This document shows positions 48,982-57,674 of a stretch of DNA of 64,000 nucleotides, one piece after another. Position numbers and translations under genes: made by a program. The stretch lies in the NCBI RefSeq assembly GCF_009707665.1, contig NZ_WLZW01000001.1, positions 868,001-932,000 of the forward strand. Direction: 5' to 3'. Position 1 is the first letter of the stretch, and each line of letters starts with the position of its first letter. Below the pieces are notes generated by a model. That model did no database searches and was not told where the DNA came from. It saw only the letters and a list, made by a program, of their open reading frames with translations. The DNA comes from Planomicrobium sp. YIM 101495. GTDB lineage: Bacteria; Bacillota; Bacilli; Bacillales_A; Planococcaceae.

Positions 48982-49890
48982 ATGGGAAAAAAGACAAAGA
49001 TCGGACTCACCGCGGTAGCAGTCGGCGCAGCTGCCTGGGCAGGCTCCAAAGCACTGTCGAATCCACAGAGCCGGCCCGAAAAAGAAGTATTGAGCTATGA
49101 TTTACCAATCGTATTGGCACATAAAGGCGGCGCAGGTATCGCCCCTGAGAACACGATGGCTGCATTCAGAAAATCCGCTGAGCTCGGAGTCCACGGCTTC
49201 GAAATCGATATCCGCCTGACCAAAGATGAAGAAATCGTGGTCTTCCATGACGAATTCGTCGATGCAACGACCGAGAGCAGCGGGCGCGTCGCAGATATGA
49301 CAATCGAACAATTGCGCGCACTCGACCTCGGCTACCACTTCGTCGATGAACACGGTGAACATCCGTACCGCGGACAAGGCGAGAAAGCCGTACTCCTGAA
49401 AGAATTGATGAAAGAGTTTCCTGACTTCCATATCAACATCGATATGAAAGATCCTGCCGACACTTACGAAGGCAGCCTGCTCCCTTCTAAGCTATGGCGT
49501 CTCATCGATGAACTCGAAGCATACGACCGCGTTGTCGTGACCAGCTTCCATGATGAGCAGATCGACCGCTTCAACCTATACGCACAGAACCGCATCGCAC
49601 TCGGTGCCGGTGAAAACGAAGTGCGAAAAGCATACGGCGCATTCAATGGCCAGCTTGGACACTTGTATCAGCCACGTGCCGATGTCTTCCAGATTCCGGT
49701 GCGTTCGTCCATCTTCCGTCTGGATTCCCCGCGCTTCATCTCGTTCCTTGCATCGCGGAACATTCCGGTTCATTATTGGACGATCGATGACAAGGAAACG
49801 ATGGAAGCACTCATTACCATCGGGGCAAAAGGAATTGTGACAGATCGGCCAGACCTTGCAATGGAAGTCATTCACGAACTACAAGGATAA
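48982..49890 (+). CDS. Glycerophosphodiester phosphodiesterase family protein
   Basis: 302 residues. An N-terminal hydrophobic segment (about 7-26, no lipobox) probably anchors or exports it. The GDPD domain shows VLAHKGGAGIAPENTMAAF with the metal/catalytic Glu and His positions, GFEIDIRLTKDEEIVVFHDE, and later INIDMKDP. It likely hydrolyses glycerophosphodiesters to glycerol-3-phosphate and an alcohol. It is inserted among the ylb genes and has its own promoter and terminator. The usual HRG motif reads HKG. Confidence 0.88.
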   Translation: MGKKTKIGLTAVAVGAAAWAGSKALSNPQSRPEKEVLSYDLPIVLAHKGGAGIAPENTMAAFRKSAELGVHGFEIDIRLTKDEEIVVFHDEFVDATTESSGRVADMTIEQLRALDLGYHFVDEHGEHPYRGQGEKAVLLKELMKEFPDFHINIDMKDPADTYEGSLLPSKLWRLIDELEAYDRVVVTSFHDEQIDRFNLYAQNRIALGAGENEVRKAYGAFNGQLGHLYQPRADVFQIPVRSSIFRLDSPRFISFLASRNIPVHYWTIDDKETMEALITIGAKGIVTDRPDLAMEVIHELQG

Positions 49891-49896
49891 AAATAA

Positions 49897-49945
49897 AAAA
49901 TGGACGAAGAAAAGGATTTCCCTTTTCTTCGTCCATTTTCTTTTC
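49897..49945. terminator. Bidirectional terminator between the phosphodiesterase gene and ylbF
   Basis: Long hairpin AATGGACGAAGAAAAGG / CCTTTTCTTCGTCCATT (49899-49938) with T/A runs on both sides. Confidence 0.92.
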
Positions 49946-49949
49946 TAGC

Positions 49950-50396
49950 TTAAGCCGAACAAGAACAACCGCCGCCCGTCCCACAACTTCCTCCGCAAGA
50001 AGAGTCTGATGAGAAGAATGGATTGCTTGATGGAATCTTCACCGCTTCCGACACTGACCGTCCGATGATGAAGCTGATCTGATCGAGCAGATCTTGCAGT
50101 TCGTTCTCGGCGATACGGAGTGCCGCAATCGTTTCGTTCAGATCCAGCGCACGTTTGTCTACCCGGATTTGCTTCATTACAAGCTTGTAGTCCGGATGGT
50201 ATTTACCGAAGCGCTGGACTTCTTCATACCGTTCCTTCAGCTTCGCAAAATCCCGGATACGTTGTGACAGTTCGGCATTGTGATAAACCGCTTCATATGC
50301 CTTAATATATCGCTCGACATGTTCTGATTGCAGGACCATGTCGCTTAGTTCTTCAGAAAAATCGATTATGTTAACCCACTCATAAGTCATGAGCAT
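49950..50396 (-). CDS. ylbF: YlbF/YmcA family regulator YlbF
   Basis: 148-residue helical protein of the YlbF (Com_YlbF) family. In B. subtilis YlbF works with YmcA and YaaT, affects RNase Y-dependent maturation, competence and biofilm formation, and the complex carries iron-sulfur clusters. The helical core (residues 10-115) is followed by a Cys-rich tail with four cysteines (SSCGGSCGTGGGCSCSA) that could be cluster ligands. Start behind AGGAGG. Confidence 0.92.
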   Translation of the reverse strand: MLMTYEWVNIIDFSEELSDMVLQSEHVERYIKAYEAVYHNAELSQRIRDFAKLKERYEEVQRFGKYHPDYKLVMKQIRVDKRALDLNETIAALRIAENELQDLLDQISFIIGRSVSEAVKIPSSNPFFSSDSSCGGSCGTGGGCSCSA

Positions 50397-50489
50397 GCAT
50401 ATTACCTCCTATACGCCTTTCATCATAGCAGAAAAATCATCTTTATCACATGATTTGTTCCTCATTTGAAAGAAGGTTTCATGCGCTTC

Positions 50490-51557
50490 TCATTGGTTTT
50501 CCGCATTCGATTGCTTCTGCTCCAGGAATAACAGCGTGTAGTATTTCCCGAAAACGCCAGCTCCTGCCATATTGTAATCGGAAGACAGCATCGTCTCCCG
50601 GTGATCCGGTGAATTGGACCAGCCATGCACCGCTTCTGCAGCATCCAAATATTGTGAGGCCGTATTCTCAGCCGCCGCATTATAGGCGATACCCGATTGA
50701 TCGAGCGCTTCATTGAGCGGCGGAAGCCCCTGCTCTGCAGAAGAGGTGAGGTTCTTCTGCGCCATCTCTAGTGCTCTGGATGCAGCAATTAGCCTGCTCG
50801 CCCGGTTTTCCTCCAAGGCATTATACTGGTGATGCAGTCGGTATACATTCGCCAAGTCCATTAATTGGTTGGCATTCGCTTCGTCGATCGAGCGCTGCAG
50901 CGTCGATGACGGACTGCGTGATGGCGGTAATTCTCCGTCATATAGCATGTCATATGGTCTGTGCATGATCAGCGTCTCCGCATTCATGAAACGGACCGCT
51001 TCGATCTCTTCCCTGATCGCATCCACATAAACTTGTGCGTACAGCCCATCAAAACGAACCAGCAACCTTGTTGAGAGATCTTCCGGCGCAAGCGTGAATG
51101 TATAAATGTTCGTTCCATATTTAACTGTCACTTCATTCTCGACGATTGTGAAGCGGTAGAGATCCTTCAGCTTCTGTCCGACCCGGTACGGCGCTGCGTC
51201 GATTTCCGTGCCTGCCGTATACACTTGGACAACTTCTCCTTCCTTGACGCCTGCCATGAGGTAATTGGTATACGATTGATTATAAATCCACCACTCGTAG
51301 CCGAATGCAGAAGGCTCGATCCGCGCCGGCATGCCGTAATCCGCCAGCCATTCTTGCGTGGACTGCCCGATGTATACTGAAATACCTTCCTCGGGGCGCT
51401 CAGGCTGCAGGTTCATCTCTATAAGGTCCCGTGCCGGCAATGGATCCATCGGACGCGGTGCTTCCAGCATTTCATTTTCCGTTATCGAAGAATCGAAATA
51501 AAAAAAGCCGATCAACAGCACTGCGGCGAATATTAAAATACGTAGCAAAGCTTTCAA
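50490..51557 (-). CDS. CAP-domain (SCP-like) protein with CAP-associated domain, YlbC-like
   Basis: 355 residues with an N-terminal membrane/signal segment (about 4-22), a CAP-associated N-terminal domain (about 55-195, IYIGQSTQEWLADYG region) and a C-terminal CAP/SCP domain (about 230-350, with SSAEQG, YNAAAENTAS, WSNSPDHRETMLSSDYNMAGAG). Extracellular or membrane-bound, function unknown. Same place as B. subtilis ylbC, near ylbF. Confidence 0.87.
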   Translation of the reverse strand: MKALLRILIFAAVLLIGFFYFDSSITENEMLEAPRPMDPLPARDLIEMNLQPERPEEGISVYIGQSTQEWLADYGMPARIEPSAFGYEWWIYNQSYTNYLMAGVKEGEVVQVYTAGTEIDAAPYRVGQKLKDLYRFTIVENEVTVKYGTNIYTFTLAPEDLSTRLLVRFDGLYAQVYVDAIREEIEAVRFMNAETLIMHRPYDMLYDGELPPSRSPSSTLQRSIDEANANQLMDLANVYRLHHQYNALEENRASRLIAASRALEMAQKNLTSSAEQGLPPLNEALDQSGIAYNAAAENTASQYLDAAEAVHGWSNSPDHRETMLSSDYNMAGAGVFGKYYTLLFLEQKQSNAENQ

Positions 51558-51624
51558 TCAATCAGCTCCTTTTCGAACTTTCATCCATTATAACAGCTGC
51601 CACTTACCAGACACAATCTTGCCA

Positions 51625-51653
51625 TTGCAACAAGCACGGATTTCATCTATTAT
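51625..51653 (+). promoter_or_regulatory. Promoter of the yugN-like gene
   Basis: TTGCAA (51625-51630), 17 bp, TATTAT (51648-51653), 43 bp ahead of the start. Confidence 0.65.
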
Positions 51654-51696
51654 TAAAAGAGCATACAGCCAGTTTTGATATAGAGGAGGAGATCCT

Positions 51697-52059
51697 ATGT
51701 ATTTCGAAAATACAGGACTTGAAGACATCAAAGTGGACATCGATCTACTTAATGACGTTATGAGTAAACATGGTTTAACAAAAGAAGGCCAATGGGATTA
51801 TGAGCGTGCGACATTCGACCGTAAATTCGTCATTCGTGAAGGCACGTTCTACTTGCGTGTATTCAGCTATGCAATCGACGGCGATGTGGATGCGAACGAC
51901 GCCATCATGAAAGTGATGAAACCAGCTCTTGGCAAATACTACTATCCATTCGGTGTCGAATACGGTGAAGACGAGGTTTTCCCAGAACATCTTGTAAAAA
52001 CATGCAAAGATATTTTGGCAACGATTTCCTCTGAACTATCCGCTTTCATCATCAAGTAA
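51697..52059 (+). CDS. YugN-like family protein
   Basis: 120-residue soluble protein resembling the YugN family (MYFENTGLEDIKVDIDLLNDVMSKHG at the start, then YERATFDRKFVI and KYYYPFGVEYGEDEVFP). No catalytic signature. Strong GGAGGAG ribosome binding site and its own promoter and terminator. Function unknown. Confidence 0.8.
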   Translation: MYFENTGLEDIKVDIDLLNDVMSKHGLTKEGQWDYERATFDRKFVIREGTFYLRVFSYAIDGDVDANDAIMKVMKPALGKYYYPFGVEYGEDEVFPEHLVKTCKDILATISSELSAFIIK

Positions 52060-52067
52060 GTTCCATT

Positions 52068-52100
52068 GCCGCAGTTCGAACATACGAACTGCGGCTTTTT
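52068..52100 (+). terminator. Terminator after the yugN-like gene
   Basis: GCCGCAGTTCG / CGAACTGCGGC stem (52068-52095) followed by TTTTT. Confidence 0.92.
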
Positions 52101-52131
52101 CCAACCATTTTTCGCCTTGAGGAGGATTTAA

Positions 52132-53190
52132 GTGTCCAGAATATTCAACAAGAAAGTGTTCGCGATCTTGATAGTCATCGCGATCTTGCTCGTTATCTCC
52201 TACTACATATTCCCATTGATCGTGCCATTGATCCTGGCCCTCTTAACCGCTATTTTCCTTGAACCTTTCGTGGGCTTTGCCCAGCGCAAGCTGAAAATCT
52301 CCCGTAAGCTCTCAGTGACGTTCATCTTTTCCTTCTTTTTGATCATCGTCACAGGCATCCTGTACTGGACCGTCACACAGCTGTTCGGACAGATCATCCA
52401 GTTTTCGAAGAACGTGCCGGACTACATCAACTCCCTGACGGAAATCTGGGAGAACTTCCAGGAATTCTTCCTGCGCACGACAGCAGAAATGCCGATGGAG
52501 ATCGTCGATTCCTTCGAAACGGAAATGATCGGGTTCTTGGATGACGCGAAAAACTGGATTTTGACATTCATCAACTATGACACTGTTACGAATTTGCTTG
52601 CGGATATTCCTTCGTTCCTGGTCTCGTTCCTCGTCTTCTTGATCGCATTGTTCTTGTTCATGCTGGACTTGCCGAACTTGAAAGTGATGCTGTTCAGCCG
52701 CCTGAAAGATACAACTGCCGAGAAAGTGCGGTTCATGACAGCACGACTCAACCATGTCATCTTCGGATTCCTCAAAGCCCAGTTACTTGTCAGCTGCATC
52801 ATTTTTATCGTTTCACTGATTGGGCTGTACATCATCATCCCGGAATATGCGCTCGTTATGTCACTCGTCATCTGGATCATTGACTTCATCCCGATCCTCG
52901 GCTCGATCATCATCCTCGCACCGTGGTCGATCTACCAGTTCATCGTCGGTGATACATCATTGGCGATCCAATTGGCAATTCTTGCATTGATTCTTCTAAT
53001 CATCCGCCGGACAGTCGAGCCGAAAGTGATGGGAACACAGATCGGCTTGTCTCCGCTTGCGACGCTGATCGCCATGTTCATCGGGCTGCAGTTGTTCGGA
53101 GTACTCGGTTTCTTTATCGGACCATTGATCATCATTTTGATTACATCCGCACGCGAGGCGGGAATGGTTAAGGTCGATTTCAAGATATGA
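52132..53190 (+). CDS. AI-2E family transporter (YtvI-like)
   Basis: 352-residue polytopic membrane protein with about eight helices and the AI-2E family layout: an N-terminal hairpin of helices, a long extracytoplasmic part (about 80-145), and the conserved C-terminal core with DFIPILGS, AI..LIIRRTVEPKVMG and LSPLATLIAMFIGLQLFG. Related proteins export small molecules or act as sodium/proton antiporters; YtvI in Bacillus is annotated in sporulation. Starts at GTG (52132) after GAGGAGG. The transported substrate is unknown. Confidence 0.85.
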   Translation: MSRIFNKKVFAILIVIAILLVISYYIFPLIVPLILALLTAIFLEPFVGFAQRKLKISRKLSVTFIFSFFLIIVTGILYWTVTQLFGQIIQFSKNVPDYINSLTEIWENFQEFFLRTTAEMPMEIVDSFETEMIGFLDDAKNWILTFINYDTVTNLLADIPSFLVSFLVFLIALFLFMLDLPNLKVMLFSRLKDTTAEKVRFMTARLNHVIFGFLKAQLLVSCIIFIVSLIGLYIIIPEYALVMSLVIWIIDFIPILGSIIILAPWSIYQFIVGDTSLAIQLAILALILLIIRRTVEPKVMGTQIGLSPLATLIAMFIGLQLFGVLGFFIGPLIIILITSAREAGMVKVDFKI

Positions 53191-53210
53191 CGATTCCTGT
53201 GCACAATATG

Positions 53211-53256
53211 AAAAGGACCGTCCGACCAGCTTTACAGCTGGACGGACGGTCCTTTT
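53211..53256. terminator. Bidirectional terminator between the AI-2E transporter and DUF420 gene
   Basis: AAAAGGACCGTCCG..CCAGC / GCTGGACGGACGGTCCTTTT hairpin (53211-53255), long GC-rich stem with T and A tails. Confidence 0.92.
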
Positions 53257-53265
53257 ATTGATGGA

Positions 53266-53727
53266 TCAGAAGCCAAGTATGGCCTTGAAGACAGAAGTCG
53301 TCTCTCCACCTTCGTAGATTACATACAGCAAGAGATAGACCATGACGCCGGTGATCGCCGTGAAGAACCAGACGATGCTCGTGATCGGGCCGATTTTTCT
53401 ATGTTTGGCCAATTGCTCTTTATAACCCCAGTAGATGGTGATCAACCCCATCACTCCGCCTGTCGTAGCGAGCGTGATGTGGAAGATGAGGAAGATCGTG
53501 TAGAAAATCTTGTATTCCTCAGGCCCTCCGAATGCCGTATTACCGACAAATATCGTCCGGGACATGTAGATGATGAAGAATGTCAGTGCCGCGGCACCAG
53601 CCCCCCACATGACCTTTTGGTGTGCTTCGATTTTACGTTTAGAGATCAAGTACCAGCCGATTGCTACTAGAATGGCACTTAATACGATGAAGAATGTACT
53701 GATCGTCGGTAACAAAGGCAAGTTCAT
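53266..53727 (-). CDS. DUF420 family membrane protein (YozB-like)
   Basis: 153 residues with four or five hydrophobic helices. The DUF420 pattern of conserved histidines appears in KRKIEAHQKVMW and LIFHITLATTGGVMG and the KHRKIGPITSIVWF loop. Such proteins are often encoded beside ctaG and cytochrome oxidase genes, as here, and may take part in oxidase assembly. Start at the ATG ending at 53727 after AAGGAG; an upstream ATG 18 bases earlier is possible. 24 bp downstream of ctaG. Confidence 0.86.
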   Translation of the reverse strand: MNLPLLPTISTFFIVLSAILVAIGWYLISKRKIEAHQKVMWGAGAAALTFFIIYMSRTIFVGNTAFGGPEEYKIFYTIFLIFHITLATTGGVMGLITIYWGYKEQLAKHRKIGPITSIVWFFTAITGVMVYLLLYVIYEGGETTSVFKAILGF

Positions 53728-53751
53728 TTCGAATAACTCCTTCATGAATCA

Positions 53752-54675
53752 TCAGGCATTATGTCTGTGATAAGCCATCTGTTCTCTGTCTTTTAAAGCT
53801 TTTGCAGTGATATCATCTGCATTTTTCGTTTCATTGCGGAACCACTCGGCGAAGACTGTGCCAAGGAACACCGCGAAGATCAGCTCTTGTAGGATCTTCA
53901 TGATGATGCCACCCGTGCGTTGGTCCTGCAATGCCGACATATCCGTGAACAGCTCAGGTCCGGACAGTGTCAATTGAGACAACGTTCCCATTGGTACACA
54001 TAGCGCCATCGCCTGCATCCACGCTTCTCCGTTCGTATACGTCTCATAGAACGCATTGCCCCCGAAGATGATCAATGCACACGCAGGCGTCAAGAGAATG
54101 CCGAGTCCGAACAGATAGCCGATTTTCTTCAAGCCATGCAATTGTCGGGTGCCCTCCACTTGATTGACGACCGGCCACCAAAGGAAGAACGCCGAAATGA
54201 ATAGGATGATGTTAACGATTCCGTGAAGCATCATATCGGTCTTGACGAAGTCGAATACTTCCGGAAGGTGGTATAAGGAAAATAGAAGCGAAAACAAGAT
54301 CAAAGCGAATAGTGGTTTCGCAAAAAAGCGGAACATCGGTTTGATGACCGGCAGTTCCAAAATCACTTTCCAGAGCCAAGCTGGAATTCCCATGATGAGA
54401 AGAGCTGGCACGAGCAGAAGCATGAGTGCCATCTGGACCATATGGACTGTGAATAGGATATGCCCCATCAAATCGACCGGCGAACCCTTTAGTGCATAAA
54501 GCAATACCATACCCGAAAGGAAAAAAACGATTTCTTTCACTTTCAGCGGTTCACTATGAGCAAATTCCTTCCGCCATTTTACTGTGATAAGAAAATATAA
54601 AATCGTAAAAAATACGATGATTCCGAGATAAACAGGACTCCATAAAGCCTGGAAGCCAAAAATACTGATCGGCAT
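53752..54675 (-). CDS. ctaG: Cytochrome c oxidase assembly factor CtaG
   Basis: 307-residue membrane protein needed for caa3 oxidase assembly in Bacillus, probably in copper delivery. About seven helices. Start at the ATG ending at 54675 (MPISIFGFQALWSP) after GGGAGGG; the open frame extends a further 46 codons upstream without a ribosome binding site. A strong terminator separates it from ctaF, so it may be transcribed by read-through or from an unseen promoter together with the DUF420 gene. Confidence 0.92.
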   Translation of the reverse strand: MPISIFGFQALWSPVYLGIIVFFTILYFLITVKWRKEFAHSEPLKVKEIVFFLSGMVLLYALKGSPVDLMGHILFTVHMVQMALMLLLVPALLIMGIPAWLWKVILELPVIKPMFRFFAKPLFALILFSLLFSLYHLPEVFDFVKTDMMLHGIVNIILFISAFFLWWPVVNQVEGTRQLHGLKKIGYLFGLGILLTPACALIIFGGNAFYETYTNGEAWMQAMALCVPMGTLSQLTLSGPELFTDMSALQDQRTGGIIMKILQELIFAVFLGTVFAEWFRNETKNADDITAKALKDREQMAYHRHNA

Positions 54676-54773
54676 GAATTCATCCCTCCCTTTTGTCGGT
54701 ACTTCCATTATATAGTGCGAACCCCGCCATATCAATGAACGAACTATGACAAATGGAGAAAAGAACGCAACAA

Positions 54774-54805
54774 AAAACCCTTCCGCCATCTTAAGCGGAA
54801 GGGTT
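54774..54805 (-). terminator. Terminator after ctaF
   Basis: Minus-strand stem AACCCTTCCGC / GCGGAAGGGTT (54776-54805) with TTTTTTG. Confidence 0.9.
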
Positions 54806-54813
54806 TGTTTCAT

Positions 54814-55143
54814 TTACCACCAAACGATGGTTACGAAAGTCAGGATCGTGATGAATGCAATCAAAATACCTGCATACAAGAAGAACTGAACGACGCCATG
54901 ACCTTTTTCTTTCATGTGCATGAATTGGTAAAACTGCAATGCGACTTGGACCGCTGCCAAAATAAGAATGGCTGGTGCTACGACGTGCGGCGAGAAATCC
55001 GCCATGACCGCCGTAAACGAGATCAAGGTCAAGAAAATCATAATCGCAAATGAAGTTAATTGCATGCGCATTTCAGATGCGCGTTTCTTTCTTGCATATT
55101 CATATTCTGCCTGTGTTCGTGTGTGGACTTCGATGTGTGCCAT
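54814..55143 (-). CDS. ctaF: Cytochrome c oxidase subunit IVB (CtaF)
   Basis: 109-residue small subunit of caa3 oxidase with three helices (about 29-48, 55-75, 84-106). Conserved features are the FSPHVVAPAILILAAVQVALQFYQFMHMKEKG block with histidine near the end. Starts 1 base after the ctaE stop, last gene before the terminator. Confidence 0.94.
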   Translation of the reverse strand: MAHIEVHTRTQAEYEYARKKRASEMRMQLTSFAIMIFLTLISFTAVMADFSPHVVAPAILILAAVQVALQFYQFMHMKEKGHGVVQFFLYAGILIAFITILTFVTIVWW

Positions 55144-55144
55144 A

Positions 55145-55771
55145 TCAACCCATCACTCCCATCAAGTATACTACCGTGAAGATGAATACCCATACAACAT
55201 CGATGAAGTGCCAGTACAGCGCTGCTAAGTAGAACTTAGGAGCGTTATACATGTTCAAGCCGCGTTTTGAGTTCCGGATCATCAAGGAAACGAACCAACC
55301 AAGACCGAACAATACGTGGGCACCGTGAACCCCGACAAGTGTAAAGAATGCGGAACTGAACGCACTATGCGTATAACCGAATCCAAGATGTACGTAGTGG
55401 TTGAACTCATAGATCTCAAGACCAAGGAAAGAAGCACCGAGTAATACAGTGATTCCAAGCCAAGCTTGCATTGCCTTAAAGTTATGGTTCTTCATGTGGT
55501 ACATCGCGTAAACACTCGTCAATGATGAAGTCAATAGGATCATCGTCATTGCGAATACGAGCGGTAATTCATAAAGGTCTTTCGCGAACATATCCATGCC
55601 ACTTGGTCCTTTGTCTTTCAAAGCAAGATACGTTGCAAACAATGACGCGAACGTAATCGATTCAGCAGCAATCAGGAGCCAGAAGCCGACAAACTTGTTT
55701 TTCCCCTCTAACGTCGCCGTCTCAGGGTGATCCGGCCAGCTTTGCGGAGTATATTTTTTATTTACGTCCAT
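55145..55771 (-). CDS. ctaE: Cytochrome c oxidase subunit III (CtaE)
   Basis: 208-residue membrane subunit with five helices, as usual for Bacillus caa3 oxidases. Signature segments are FWLLIAAESITFASLFATYL, LGIYEFNHYVHLG-like (LEIYEFNHYVHLGFGYTHSAFSSAFFTLVG) and HGAHVLFGLGW. The start overlaps the end of ctaD by 14 bases. Confidence 0.96.
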   Translation of the reverse strand: MDVNKKYTPQSWPDHPETATLEGKNKFVGFWLLIAAESITFASLFATYLALKDKGPSGMDMFAKDLYELPLVFAMTMILLTSSLTSVYAMYHMKNHNFKAMQAWLGITVLLGASFLGLEIYEFNHYVHLGFGYTHSAFSSAFFTLVGVHGAHVLFGLGWFVSLMIRNSKRGLNMYNAPKFYLAALYWHFIDVVWVFIFTVVYLMGVMG

Positions 55772-57641
55772 CGGTCTTGCCTCCTTCCAGATCCTTCAAG
55801 ATATCTTCTTTCTTCACGTAGAAGCCGTGATCATCTTTAAGCGAACGGATGACCATACAGCCGAACATCAATGCAAGTCCAATGATAAGGACTGGAAGCG
55901 CCCATGGCTTGCCGTCCGGGAAGTACAATGCTCCGAATGCAGCAACGAACATGAAGAATGAGATAAAGAATGGAATGATCGAACCGTTTGGCATGTGGAT
56001 ATCGCCGATTGGTTCAGAGTATGTCATGCCTTCTTTGTTGCCTTCCATTTTTTCGATCCAGTAAGTGTCTAGACCACGGACCAATGGAGTTTGTGCAAAG
56101 TTATAGAATGGTGGTGGTGATGGAATCGACCACTCAAGTGTACGTCCGTCTCCCCATGGGTCGTTGCCGACGCGCTCGTTTTTGATTGTTGTAAGAACAA
56201 CGTTAACAAGCAAGATGATGACACCGATTGCCATGAAAGCAGCACCGATAGAACTGATCAAGTTGAACAGGTCCCAACCTTGTCCACCAACGAACGTGTA
56301 AACACGGCGTGGCATTCCAAGAAGACCAAGGAAGTGCTGGATGAAGAACGTCAAGTGGAAACCGATGAAGAATGTCCAGAACGTCCATTTTCCAAGTTTT
56401 TCGCTAAGCATTGTACCGAACATTTTCGGCCAGTACAGATGCGTCGCAGCTAGAATTCCGAGTACTACCCCACCAACAATTACGTAGTGGAAGTGAGCAA
56501 CGATGAAGTAAGAGTCATGCAACTGGTAATCAAGTGGCGCGATCGCCTGCATGATTCCTGTAACCCCACCCGCTACGAACGATGGAATAAAGCCGACTGC
56601 ATACATCATCGGAGTTGTGAAGCTGATGCTTCCTCCCCAGATCGTCAAGAGCCAGTTAAAGATCTTAACGCCTGTCGGGACAGCAATCGCCATTGTTGCA
56701 AGTGCAAAGATCGCGTTCGCTGTTGGTCCAAGACCGACTGTGAACATGTGGTGAGCCCAAACCATGAAGCCTAGGAAACCGATAAGGATCGTCGCAAATA
56801 CGAGTGCAGAGTATCCGAATAGGCGCTTACGGGAGAAAATCGAGAAGATTTCCGAGAAAATACCGAAAGCAGGCAGGATCAGGATGTAAACTTCAGGGTG
56901 ACCGAAGATCCAGAACAAGTGCTCCCAGATGATCGTGTTACCGCCCATTGTTACCTCAAAGAAGTTCGCACCGAACATCCGGTCGAAGACCATGAAGAAT
57001 ACTCCGACTGTAAGTGGCGGGAACGCCAAGAGAATCAACGCGGAAGCAACGAAAGTTGTCCATGTGAACAACGGCATCCGCATGTACGTCATGCCTGGTG
57101 CACGCATGTTGATGATCGTGACCAGGAAGTTGATCCCAGAGATCAGCGTACCGAAACCGGAGATTGTCAAACCAAGGGAGTAGAAATCGATCCCGTGCGT
57201 TTCAGAAGCAAGTGCTAGTGAAGCGTAGTTTGTCCAACCTGCATCCGGCGCACCACCCATGAACCATGAAAGGTTCAGGAAGAGACCCCCGAATGAGAAA
57301 AGCCAAAAGCCGAGAGAGTTCAAGAACGGGAACGCGACGTCGCGTGCACCGATCTGAAGCGGCATAATTGCGTTCATAAAGGCTAACAATATCGGCATGG
57401 CCGCCAGGAAGATCATGGTCGTACCGTGCATTGTAAGCACTTCGTTGTAAGTTCCGGCACTTAGGAAATCACTGCCGGCAGTCGCTAATTGGATTCGGAT
57501 CAACAATGCCTCGACTCCACCGATCAGGAAGAAGATTCCCCCTGAGATGAGATACAGGATTGCGATTTTTTTATGGTCTACTGTTGTCATGTAGTCCCAG
57601 ATTGTTGCACCGAAGCCCTTTTTCTGAGCATAAGAACTCAC
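55758..57641 (-). CDS. ctaD: Cytochrome c oxidase subunit I (CtaD)
   Basis: 627-residue catalytic subunit holding low-spin heme and the heme-copper centre. The CuB motif HLFWIFGHPEVYILILPAFG is present with the cross-linked Tyr, the HHMFTVGL pair is present, and the heme ligand pair is in AHFHYVIVGG. The K-pathway and proton-channel regions look intact. Starts at GTG (57639-57641) after AGGAGG. Mid-gene of the ctaB-ctaC-ctaD-ctaE-ctaF transcription unit. Confidence 0.97.
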   Translation of the reverse strand: MSSYAQKKGFGATIWDYMTTVDHKKIAILYLISGGIFFLIGGVEALLIRIQLATAGSDFLSAGTYNEVLTMHGTTMIFLAAMPILLAFMNAIMPLQIGARDVAFPFLNSLGFWLFSFGGLFLNLSWFMGGAPDAGWTNYASLALASETHGIDFYSLGLTISGFGTLISGINFLVTIINMRAPGMTYMRMPLFTWTTFVASALILLAFPPLTVGVFFMVFDRMFGANFFEVTMGGNTIIWEHLFWIFGHPEVYILILPAFGIFSEIFSIFSRKRLFGYSALVFATILIGFLGFMVWAHHMFTVGLGPTANAIFALATMAIAVPTGVKIFNWLLTIWGGSISFTTPMMYAVGFIPSFVAGGVTGIMQAIAPLDYQLHDSYFIVAHFHYVIVGGVVLGILAATHLYWPKMFGTMLSEKLGKWTFWTFFIGFHLTFFIQHFLGLLGMPRRVYTFVGGQGWDLFNLISSIGAAFMAIGVIILLVNVVLTTIKNERVGNDPWGDGRTLEWSIPSPPPFYNFAQTPLVRGLDTYWIEKMEGNKEGMTYSEPIGDIHMPNGSIIPFFISFFMFVAAFGALYFPDGKPWALPVLIIGLALMFGCMVIRSLKDDHGFYVKKEDILKDLEGGKTDGRK

Positions 57642-57674
57642 AATGTATACCTCCTTTTAATTAAGCTCCGATTT

